Made by a program: the position numbers and the translations under genes. Positions 24,530 to 35,300 of a DNA stretch of 64,000 nucleotides are shown here, piece by piece. The stretch comes from Mimachlamys varia (taxonomy: Eukaryota > Mollusca > Bivalvia > Pectinida > Pectinidae): contig OX392542.1 of assembly GCA_947623455.1 (NCBI GenBank), forward strand, positions 13,213,625-13,277,624, read 5' to 3'. The stretch's first letter is position 1. Each line of letters opens with the position of its first letter. Under the pieces are notes generated by a model that saw only the letters and a list, made by a program, of their open reading frames with translations, did no database searches and was not told where the DNA came from.

Positions 24530-24862
24530 CATAATCTTAGAATAGTTTTTTTGACACAATGTTCATACTCCTCTTTGGGTTTGGGTACACTAATCAGAAA
24601 CTGGTAAACTGCAGAATCCAGCTCACTTCTGGACCTATAGACCCTTCTCAAAAATTATCCTATCTCCTCCAGATATCTGTTTTTTTTTTATTTCGGTAAG
24701 AGGTTAACATCACAAGGGACAAGGTCTGGGCTGTATGGAGGGTGTGGTATTACATTGACCTTTTCCAGCTAAAACAATTGGACTACAGTTTCTGATTTGT
24801 GGGCTGGGACATTTTCATGGAACAATTGTACATGTCAGAGACCTGTTTTAGAACGAACTTTT
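24530..24862 (-). pseudogene. mariner transposase fragment
   Basis: Minus-strand translation with frameshifts gives VQLFHENVPAHKSETVVQLF, then VNVIPHPPYSPDLVPCDVNLLPK. These match the H(D/E)NAPAHKS and LPHPPYSPDLAPSDFHLFPK blocks of mariner-family transposases, the latter with the last catalytic Asp region. The N-terminal part is missing, cut off at the pearl-like repeat starting 24863. Confidence 0.75.
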
Positions 24863-25401
24863 AGGTCACCTGAGACAAAGTCTCAAGTGTCCTTTTCTAA
24901 CCGGCTTTTGTCCGTCTTCGTGCGGTGTGCGTCGTGCGTCCGTAAACAATTTACATTTTCAACTTCTTCTCAAAAACACCTGAACTAATTTGAATGAATT
25001 TCGCAAGACCTGCCCTAGCCAAAAATGCACTAAAATTGTGAATTTTATGGTCCTAAACTCCAAGGGGCCTGAGGGAGGAGCCAAAATAGTTAAAATTTAA
25101 AAAAATCATCTTCTTCAGATCAGATATGCTGGAATCAAATACTCTTCACCAATGGAAAGGTCTTAAGGTACTTTATTAAAATTGTGAATTTCAGCCCCTC
25201 CTTGACTGGAATTATAAGCAGGAGATGACGGTTTGACGTTGAAAGAATTTTGACTTTGGCCCACTCCCGGGCCATTGGAGAGGGTCTCAAAACGGTCAAA
25301 TTGTCTTTCAACAATCTTCTGCTTTAAAGATCAAGATATGCAGTTATTGGTACTAGTACATTAAATTCAGGTCACCGTTAAAGCCCTTGGGCCTCTTGTT
25401 C
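24863..25401 (+). mobile_element. pearl-like dispersed element, second diverged copy
   Basis: Starts aggtcacctgagacaaagtc, a small hairpin (gagac/gtctc), then a tccgt-rich stretch and aacaatttacattttcaac. Ends ggtcaccgttaaagcccttg then ggcctcttgtt. It shares the head/tail logic of 22046-23062 with a shorter, degraded core. It sits inside the 24081-26710 insertion. Confidence 0.65.
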
Positions 25402-25748
25402 TCATTTGTGTTCGCAACATTCTACATTCTTATAGAAGTTTCCAGACACACTTTACCTTTTGGAACAACGATTTGCATGATTGATTCAATGTATTTCTAA
25501 AATAAATATTGCGTATAACATGTTTTGTTGTCAGTGTTCGTTAAGCAATACTGGGCTTTTTGGTATGTTTCAAAGCCCATAGCCTATTACTGGTAGATTG
25601 TTTAGTCCTTGGGGTTTACTGGAGCCTCCATAGCCACAATTATCTCACTTAAGTAGTGGTACGGTGCATAATATACGCATTTTTGTAGTACACGATTTGA
25701 AATTCTACTATAATTTAATTCTTTTTCTAAATTCATGAATTATAATGC

Positions 25749-25936
25749 TTTTACGCACCTGACCCTTCTGTTTCTTCAGTACATTAGTTCAGAAAATTTC
25801 GATTCCCACCTTTAGGCCCCTAACACCACTAACGAGTCCTAAAAGGACGAAACAGCTGTATTATGCAGTTATTTTTGGCATATGTATCTATTACTAAATT
25901 TAGAAGGTGCTGGTGTGTGTTACGTCATCTTTCCTT
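25749..25936 (+). mobile_element. hammerhead-bearing short repeat, copy 1
   Basis: About 185 bp, from ttttacgcacctgaccctt to gtgtgttacgtcatctt. The ribozyme region is 25824-25872: core CTAACGA (G5 changed), stem II GTCCT/AGGAC with loop AAA, GAAAC, palindromic stem III ACAGCTGT, cleavage triplet GTA. Inactivated by the core change. Confidence 0.7.
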
Positions 25937-26710
25937 TTGGCTAATAAAAATGCACCAATGTATCATCATCCATTGGGATACTATCAAATGCCTTTTTCTG
26001 ATATTTTGGGTACTTCTCCAGCAGTTCCTTAGCAAGTTGTACCCGTGTATGTTTCTACTCGTCAGTGAGTAAATGTGAGATCCAACGCGCACTGATTTTC
26101 CTAACCTTGAAAATTTTCTTCAGATGAAGTGAACATGACAGATGGATGGTAAACCCAAGTTTATCATTCGTGCTAGCTATCTGACCGTATAACGCGCGTC
26201 TTTCTCAATGATTGACTTGGTTTTATTGACGTTCAATATGGTAACTAACTGCTGATCTTGGTCTTCCCGAGTGAGGGGTACCTTTGGCTAATTAGTGACC
26301 AGAATGAAATTTAGTAAACCATCTATAAATTGTGGAAATGGCATTCGTTTATCCCCATAACAGCACATGTCTTATGTATGTTTGACGCCCAATTCCAATT
26401 TCTGACCATTTTCAGCACAGTGATATGGCAAGGAAACCGATTGGTGGATTCCAATGAAATGTATGCACACAATACCGCGATTACTGGTGAATCAGTTCGT
26501 ATTAGTTTAATGCACGTAAATTATGCGATACTCGAGTATACAGTGCGTTTGCAAAAAAACAAAAAAACAAAAATCGAGCGCTCCTCGTGTGAACAACAAA
26601 GATGCAATTATAATGTTGGTGAGAACTCAATGTGGATGATAGGCCAAACAAAAAGTTCATTCTAGAAAAAATGCACGCCCCTCTAACCCAAAATCCTGGA
26701 TCCGCCTATG

Positions 26711-27135
26711 ATGCCTTCAACTAAAAAGGTAAAACAAAACGTTGGAAACAACCATTGGAGTAGAGGGGATAACAAAACTACTACATAAAGTCAACTTAAA
26801 CATCACATGCAGCAGAAAACTACAGGCCAGTATCACTAACATCGGTATCCTGTAAGCTTTTATAACACATTACCTGCAAGTTACACCTACTTAACCACAC
26901 TGAAAAATATAGTGTCCTAACATCTCTAAACATGGATTTCGCTCCGGGTTTTCCTGTGAAACACAACTAGCAATTACTGGATGATCGACCCTAAAATCAT
27001 TCAATAACGAGCAGGTTGATCCCGCAATACTTGATTTTTCTAAGGCATTCGACATGGTCGCACACCAAAATTGTTACAAAAATGGTGGGGAACCTAGATC
27101 TATCAACACTCCAGGTCAGACGAGCCCAACAAAGG
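26711..27135 (+). mobile_element. LINE remnant, right part (reverse transcriptase)
   Basis: Continues the LINE after the insertion: PSTKKVKQ, a broken YRPVSLTSV-CKL, HGFRSGFSCETQLAIT, then ILDFSKAFDMVAHQ (RT motif A with catalytic Asp). After an internal deletion comes NLDLSTLQVRRAQQR, resembling the end of such ORF2 proteins. Multiple frameshifts and stops. Confidence 0.8.
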
Positions 27136-27145
27136 GCACCTCTGC

Positions 27146-27310
27146 GCTTACTCTTACGCTTACTCTTCCTGAACACTTGGTCTTATTCTCTTGTGCTTTT
27201 ACGAGAGTCTCCATGTAAATCTTTCCTTTGTTCCTATTTTGGCCCTAGTTTAATCGATTTTGAGTTCGGATTAAAGTTTGGTTGACGCTTTGGTATTCTC
27301 TGATTGTTTT
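27146..27310 (+). mobile_element. 3' tail fragment of the YIDD reverse-transcriptase element
   Basis: Shares cttggtcttattctcttgtg, ccatgtaaatctttcctttg, atcgattttgagttcgg and ggtattctctgatt with the tails of the other copies (for example 27720-28015). Tail only, abutting another copy on the right. Confidence 0.7.
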
Positions 27311-28020
27311 TGCCCCACTCTTAGCTGACTTGTTTTTGTTTTCTTCATACGAGGCTGATTTTGTGGAAGAGCCATCAGGATAGGTAACAAAAACCTTGCC
27401 AAATCTTTTTCACTTTCAGATATATCGACGATGTGTTGTCTATTAACAACAAAGAGTTTGCTTACCACGTCGATCGTATATTCCCTACTGAACTTGAGAT
27501 TAAAGACCCAACAGACTTTCCTATATCAGCTGCTTACCTCGATTTTACTTTAACTATGACCAACATGGACAGCTTACTACTAAGCTATACGATAAACTTC
27601 GTGATAGATGTCAAATGCTGACGAACAAACATATGGCACAGGGATTCGAGAGATGCAGGTTGATGAAGACTATGGTCAAGTTTTATGGTCGCCATCTTTG
27701 TGTGATATGAAGATGGACGTTTTTGAGTTTGATTGTTAGTGTGTTTACTTGTTGTGATGACAATGATGACTCGGTTCTCATTTTGAGGATTGATGCATAC
27801 TTGGATGTAACCAAGATTTACATGGCGGGTGTCGTCGATGAAGCAGAAGACGCTTACTCTTCCGGAAAACCTGGTCTTATTATCTTGTACTTTTACGAGG
27901 GTTTCCATGTAAATCTTTCCTTTGTTTATATATTTTTTCCTCTAGTTAAATCGATTTTGAGTTCGGATTGTGGTTTTGTTGACGCTTGGTATTCTCTGAT
28001 TATTTTCTCTCTAGAATATT
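27310..28020 (+). mobile_element. YIDD reverse-transcriptase element remnant (Penelope/LINE-like)
   Basis: The translation contains NKNLAKSF then YIDDVLSINNKEF (RT motif C at about 27420-27460), VDRIFPTELEIKDPTD and AAYLDFTLTM, then LTNKHMAQGFERCRLMKT and KFYGRH. A conserved non-coding tail with gcgggtgtcgtcgatgaagc follows. The order fits a retroelement RT family widespread in invertebrates; the exact class is not certain. An internal deletion and frameshifts make it dead. Confidence 0.75.
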
Positions 28021-28070
28021 CTACTTTTCTAAAGATTATCAACAATTTTGCTTTGTTGATCTGCGGTTAA

Positions 28071-28287
28071 ATAGTGTAAAATGGAAAATGTTCGCCCTGT
28101 CGTAATTTCGCCCTCTCATGAAAATATTTGAATTCGTCCTCGGTATAACTTTGATCTTCATCTTATTTGTATTATGATACGCAAGCCTATGCTGTTTAAA
28201 ATATTCACCCCGTCTTAAATTCGCCCTTCCAGTGTTGGGCGAAAGGACGGAAATATAATGAGGGCGAATTTTCCCAGTTTTACAGTA
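28071..28287. mobile_element. MITE with ~25 bp imperfect TIRs
   Basis: The left end gtgtaaaatggaaaatg ttcgccct and right end agggcgaattttcccag ttttacag are inverted copies with a few mismatches around 217 bp. The interior has further cgccc/gggcg blocks. No coding capacity. Confidence 0.65.
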
Positions 28288-28701
28288 GTAGTAAGCATTG
28301 ACTTAACAGGATCAAATGATGCATTACTTATGCTTTATAATTATAAACACTGTAAAACATACGGTCTAAGAGAAATACATTTTGTGGTCATAATTACACG
28401 AGACATCATAAAGGTGCCTGTAATCTGTTTATACTGTAGTATAAATGCTGTTCTTATGCTCACGTCAGCCGACTGAATTGGAGCATCGAACAATAGTGCA
28501 CTATATAAAACTGACCACCACGTCAATAAAGCACAACGATTATTAACCCACTTTTGGTCCACTCCACCTGGGCAGTGTGAAGTGGTATTCTGATGTGTAT
28601 ACGTACACAACCTCCATGGTAGTTCAAACTCCATTTCCTCCAAATAAGCGACTTGCACTCGGTGACCCAGTCAGATACTCCAAATAGAGAATCGAAGTAT
28701 A

Positions 28702-28721
28702 CAGAGAGAGAGAGAGAGAGA

Positions 28722-28815
<94 letters not shown>

Positions 28816-28850
28816 GAGAGAGAGAGCGAGAGAGAGAAGGGGAGGGGGTT
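28702..28850. repeat. (GA)n microsatellite
   Basis: About 140 bp of AG dinucleotides with scattered interruptions (gggag, gtgag), grading into a G-rich end. ORFs called across it on both strands are artefacts. Confidence 0.97.
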
Positions 28851-29214
28851 AAGGGGAATTTCATTATATTTTCGACTGCAATTAATTTGCATAGCTTTCA
28901 GATTCTAAATTAAAAGTTAAACTTACTTAACTAAATTATTCATTTAAAAGGTAAAATAAAAACACAATTTGCTGCAATGCATTTTTCATAATTTACTTTT
29001 TATCAGTATAGCTTTTAACATTTTCTGACTGGGAGACATCATGTGACTCTTTCCTGTTTCACCTTTCAAACTGTTATATACGCTATCTGTGTACCAGATG
29101 AATAGCTTAGAGTCAATTACACAAAGAATGCGAAGTTGTTAAGTTGTAGACAAATTATAGAGGGCCGCACTTAGGACACCGATACTTACGTTTCCGGTCT
29201 GGATTAATTAGGGA

Positions 29215-29231
29215 ACATATAATATATATAC
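29215..29231 (+). promoter_or_regulatory. TATA-like element of the Cys-rich peptide gene
   Basis: The run catataatatatata lies about 80-95 nt before the ATG at 29310, a distance fitting a TATA box and a short 5' leader. Position and composition are the only support. Confidence 0.4.
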
Positions 29232-29309
29232 AACTTCGCATGTGTCCAAGTCAGACTATGCTAGACCGCAACACAAGTTACATCTTTCTACGTCGCCGAG
29301 CTAGGAAAT

Positions 29310-32300
29310 ATGAGGGGTTCATTTCTTCTATTTTGTTGTACTGTACTTGGTAAGTATTTTTTTATTGTGTATATTTCATATTAAATTAATTCTTCATCTA
29401 CTGTACTAGATAAGATTTGATCAGATACAAGTATTATTTTCTAACGATGTATGCTGTTTTAAGGAAGATCTTATTGATCTTTCACTTTACGTTTTTATAT
29501 CTAATACTTTTTCTACGAAAGAAGCAATTTTCATAAAATATAAATTAAAATAAATTTTAAAATTTGAAATGCAGTTTTTCAAGTACATGTCACATGAATC
29601 TTTACAACGAGCAAGCTATGTGACTACTATAGCATCACCCCGTATAATAACTTTAACTAAGGTAAATTGTGTAAGAAAATGGTTTCATAATTTATATGAT
29701 ACTTGAGGTATCTTAGATAGGACATTGAAATGAAACATCTACCTTTTCCAACACTTTCTTTATTTTTTTCTTTTGATTTTTTTTCGCTTAGTCAGCCTCT
29801 AAACTGCTCACGATGTTATTTTGTTGTGCTGCAGTCACGTTTTATAACTTGTGTCGAATTCCTTTTGAATATTTTCAAATAAAATATGTATAAACTGATA
29901 CTTTTTTTAAAAATTAACTTATATTCATACTTTTTAAGAAATCCTTTTTGGGGGTTTTTGGGGTGTACTTATGCAAAGTGTACGCATAAAAAAGATCGGT
30001 GATACTTTTTAATTTCACCTCACACACGTAAGTGGATAATAGATTTAAATGTTATTAATTTTACAAATATAGTAAAAACACAGTTCGAATGTATGACGTC
30101 ATCTCTTCCTGTTGATTTGGTTTGATGACGCCATCTTTTCCTGTTGATTTGGTTTGATGACGTCATCTCTTCCTGTTGATTTGGTTTGATGACGCCATCT
30201 CTTCCTGTTGATTTGGTTTGATGACGTCATCTCTTCCTGTTGATTTGGTTTGATGACGCTATCTTTTCCTGTTGATTTGGTTTGATGAAGTCATCTCTTC
30301 CTGTTGATTTGGTTTTCAGGTTTTGTTTAATTCATTTATTAATTTGGGCCTTATGGCCTATCATTTTATAACATTGGTTCATATCGCATATTATACAAAA
30401 GTCATTTAAGCAGTAAAAAGTGCAGAACGGAGTAAGCAATTTAGCAACTTATTTACCTAAAAATGAATTAGCAAAGCTGAAATAATTCCTTCATAATAGT
30501 AACGCACATTAATTGTATCAGTTGATATATATTCATCATCAACTTCAGCTGTCAAATTACAGGTAGGTACATCACGATATCTACCTAGTTCAATTGCTAA
30601 CGTATTTGCAGACAAACGAAGCTTTGTTAAACTAGTTCTATAATGAAAATGGAGATATATTTTGTTAGATGATATTGCATGTAAACGTTATCAACAATAT
30701 TCTTTTATAAATTTCATTTAGGCGATTACACTAATAATAATCGAAGTACTTTTGCTCTTGGTAAAAAGTCTTTTACGAATAAGTTGTGAAACTAAAAACA
30801 TTTGATGATATTAGGAATAAGATTCATCAGTTTGGTATGAATGATATATACTGAGTTTGTTTTGTATACAAAAACGTCTGTTTCCTTTGTCCAATAAGGT
30901 GCGGAATGGGTAAACATATTACCCGTCCCTCTGTTAACCTGTAGTATTAGAGTACAATTGGACGAAATATCGCGCTACGTATTTGACAGCTGATTTCTCT
31001 AACTCGTCCTATGAGACCACCGACACTCAGCCATTGTACTTCTGGCTTTAGAAAGGAAACAGTCGTTTTCGAAAGCTCGCAAATTGAGTTTTCAATTCCT
31101 GTTTGTGTACAAAACAAAGTCACTATATATAAGATTTGATGAAGATTGACATCACCGTAAATCGTCGAAACCTAATGCAGACTTTCCATAGTTTAACCAG
31201 TTGAGACAACTTCATGTGTCCCCTTTGGTTAAGAAATATTTAATTTTCAAAATGTAATTCCTAGAGTTAAGTAACTAGAACCAACACTTAATTATTCCAT
31301 ATGGTCGCCATTTTTGTCTCATTGAGAAAGATTCTGTATATTAGTATGCTGACTTGTTGTGATTTAGCATGATGATTCGGTTCTCATTGTGAGGACTTAA
31401 GTTTACTTGGATGTGACCAAAATTTACATGGCGGGTGTCGTCGATGAAGCAGAAGACGCTTACTCCTCCGGAACACCTGTTCTTATTCTCTTGTACTTTT
31501 GCATGAGTCTTCATGTAAATCTTTCTTTTTTGTTCATATTTTGCCCCTACTTTAATGGATTTTGAATTCAGATTAAGATGTTTTGTTGACGCTTCGGTAT
31601 TCTCTAATTATTTTGCTATTACACTTGAAAGGCAAACGGCCAAATTAAAAAAATATCACGACAGAACAAAATATATTATTTCATTTTATTAATTTTCGTC
31701 TGAAATCCTGTTCCGTGTTATAGGACCATAAGACGGGACAGAATGCTGTGTTATGCTTATATTAACATTTTCCCATTGATTTTGATAATATATTTTTTTT
31801 AATTTATTTTTATATTCTACCATTGTTTTTTAAAAAAAGTTGATTTTTTTTTTAAATTGAACAGCCAACAGCCTAGTATCGGCCAACTATCTCCATCGTT
31901 AACATTATGACGTCACAATCGTAATGAAGTCATAATAACCAGTCCAGTGTTATGATCTCAGAACTGGCCTTGGTAGTGTTATATTATGACAATGCAGAGC
32001 AGATGTAAATACATATTAATCTTCTGTATAAAGGGACAATAGTAGTAATTTTAATCAAGAAAATGAAACGACCATCATAAGGAATGTGTCCTCGATGCAT
32101 AATATTATGTTGAGATAAACAAAATCACCAGAGAATACAGAAGCGTCAGCAAAACCATATTCCTATCTCAAAATCGCTTATATGAGCAAAGATGATATTT
32201 ACACAGATACCTTTGATGAAGTACAAGAATAAGACCGTAATAGTAAGCGTCTATTGCTTCATCCACGACACACGACATGTAAATCTAGGTCATATCCAAT

Positions 32301-35300
32301 GAAATGTCACGTCTTCAAAGGTTGAACTGAGGAATCTTTCACAATCACAAGTAGGTTTTAATGGTTTTGAACAGAAGAATTACAACGGGGTGTGTTGTAG
32401 GATATTTGTCACCAAATTATCACACTCACGCGTGTTTACTCAAATGTAACTCTGACATGGGGCAATCAATCAACATGATTTAAAGTGTCATTTGTAAATG
32501 CATACATAAAATCAAATATATTTAACAAATTTAAGTCAACAACATTAGCAATCAGCCATTACTGACTTACGAGACACTTAAAGGCAATTTACAATTTAAT
32601 ATATAATTCAATGCAATGGACATTTAAAAGTAATAAACATGCATAAAGTAAAAATAAATAACACAATTATTAAAAATTTATTGATACGGTTATATGTTTG
32701 AAATCACTAAGAATGGAATTATAAAAAGGACATATAGCCTATAAATTTATTACTCGCCTGCTGATCACATCACTACCTCCATTTTCAAAATTTTCACAGA
32801 GTTATCCCATTTGATAAAACATGCCCCAGGATCATGAAACAATCTTAAGTCTAAATTTGCGTTAAGTTTTAACTTTGCCAATCACAAATAACGTCACTAA
32901 GTAACGTCTTACGAGATTGGCTAAGCAAAAACCTGGTTCAATAGATAGGGAACAAAACGAACAAATACGTTCATAAAGAAGTGGTGGGCGCCTGTTATAA
33001 CGACCAGACTTAAGAGGAACACTACCATATCTTAGCACTGTCAGCATGCTCCGTTTGTGTATGTTTTTTATATTGAGGCTCACAAGGTATTTGCTATCAT
33101 GTGATAACTGCTAAGTATAGTATAAAATCCAATGTAATACTAACCCTTTGTAGATAGTTAAGGCCAGATCTTCGTACGCTACTTAGATTACAGAATTACC
33201 AACAGAAACAGACAGTGACACATCCGAAGGCAGTTAATTCACTTTAACAAGTGGAATGATATAATTACACTTTACGGAGATAAGGTTTCGAGCTATATAG
33301 TATTTCTTTTAAGTTTCTATAATAAGAAGTTTTTTTATTTATACACGCTTACAAATGTAGCAATTCAGTCATGTATGTTGTTTTGGTTAGCTGAAATATA
33401 CGTTACAGGGATTCAAGAGAGCACTATGAGCAAGTTTTATGGTCGACATCTTGGTCTCACTGAGAAATATTTTGTATCCTTGTGTGATATGAAGATGGAC
33501 GTTTTTGAGTCTGCTCATTATTGTGTTTACTTGTTGTGATTTAGTATGCTGACTCGGTTCTCACTTTGAGGACTTGATGTTTACTTTGATGTGACTAAGA
33601 TTTACATTGGCATCTGGCCTTACTCTCTTGTTCTTTAACAGGGGTTTCAATGTAAATAGTTCCTTTGTTAATAATTTGCCCATTGTTTAATCGATTTTAT
33701 AGTTCGTATTATGGTTTTGTTGACGCTTCGGTATTTCTAATTTTTTTTACTCCTTGTGAGTTCTTGGTGCAAATTTCTGGTCAAACGTAATCAAGCATAT
33801 GTTTTTATATAAATATCTGTAAAGAACAAATGACGACTTGTTTCTTGCCAAACACGACTTACATAACAACACGACTTAAAAATCACAGAGAACTTAGTGC
33901 TGAATTTGATGACATGTGGTTTGTGTACATATAGACAAATCAGAGAATACCGAAGCGACGACAAAACCATAATCCGAAAATCAAAATTAATTAAACTAGG
34001 GTGAACATATCAACAAAGGAAGATTTACTCGAATATCTACGAAAAAGTACAAGAGAATAGATGTTAGAGGATAGGTGTTTCGGAAGAGTATTGATCACAT
34101 CCAAGTAAAAGTCACTTCTAGTCATCATTGTAAATTAAAGCAAGTAAGCACACAAATGAGTATATTAACACATTTCCACCTTCACCCCATACAAGCATAC
34201 AAAATATTTCTCAACGAAACCAAGATAGTGCCCATAAAATTGTTCATAGTCTTGTATCTTATTTATCAGTTTATATGTAGTTTGTACAAACTAAGTGATC
34301 CCATCAACTTTCCTTCTATGTCCTAAGTGTTTCGATAAATGTATTTCTATCAATACTAGAAGGATCGGATCGTAATTAAAGGGGTTTTACGCACCTAACC
34401 CTTCTGCTTCTATATTAGATTTGGATTCCTACCTTTTGGCCTCTAGCATCACTGAATAGTCCTAGGAGGACGAAACAAATGTATGGTGCAGTTTGATTAA
34501 TTTTTTCGGCATACTGTATCAATTAATAAATTTAAAAGGTGCAGTCCATATGTGTGTTACGTCATCTTCTCTGCCACACCCAACCTCCCGGTGGCACAAA
34601 CAAATAATCATAGATTGACCACACAGCACGTTGCCGTTAACTAACCATTAAATCATCAACATAACAATTCACTATACCTAACACAAATACTATCAACAAC
34701 ATTTATAAATGCAAGTGTATTGACTTTCATGTCTGTTTTAGTTTCAATATTTGACAAAATAATTTTATATAAAAAAATTACCGACCAACCTAGGCCAACA
34801 AATGCATCCCGGCACTGCACATGGCACATATACCCTAGAGCAACCTGGCGGTCATACTGGCGGAGACAGTATTTTCCCGCTAATTACGGTGTTAACCGCG
34901 AGTAATATGATATCAATGTGTTTCAACGTTGGCGCATTTTTTTGCTGACATATACATTAATAATGCCTCTTTCTATTGTTTCTATTTTTTCTTCTTCTTC
35001 AAATATTCACTTCTATTTAAAGACTATTACTTTAGTTGTTATTACGCCATTCGTAACACATTTTATAATGCCTGATTGTAGTAATTTTGTTTTTCTTCAA
35101 ATATTTATTTTGTTTTCATTAATACTTCAGTTTCCGTGTCGTTAATACAAGGAGATCCCATTCGTGAGTATTTTAAAATATACGTTTGTTAATACCTTCC
35201 TTTGTTAACCTCTGGCATTGAGTTGAAGTGAAGGAATAAAAGATTTACATATTATTAATGTTTCAGCTGTATACATGTAACCCCATAACGCAATATGATC

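Larger units (their letters stand above)
24081..26710. mobile_element. 2.63 kb DNA element with 15-bp TIRs and 5-bp TSD, nested in the LINE
   Basis: The left end CATAGGCGGATCCAG (24081-24095) and right end CTGGATCCGCCTATG (26696-26710) are perfect inverted repeats. ATGCC flanks both sides (24076-24080, 26711-26715). Removing the element and one ATGCC rejoins the LINE frame as ...SDDMPSTKK.... The interior has no intact transposase; it holds a mariner remnant, a pearl-like repeat and a hammerhead-bearing repeat, so it is a non-autonomous or composite element. The superfamily is not certain; a 5-bp duplication is found in a few groups, including some hAT-type elements. Confidence 0.85.

Noticed and set aside
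27723..28070. 115-residue ORF (with VVDEAEDAYSSG) as a conserved protein
   Set aside because: It lies over the non-coding tail shared by the reverse-transcriptase remnants. Similar peptides appear wherever the tail occurs, in both orientations, without a consistent full reading frame.
28523..28913. Ser/Leu- and Arg/Glu-repeat ORFs on both strands
   Set aside because: Translations of a (GA)n microsatellite.
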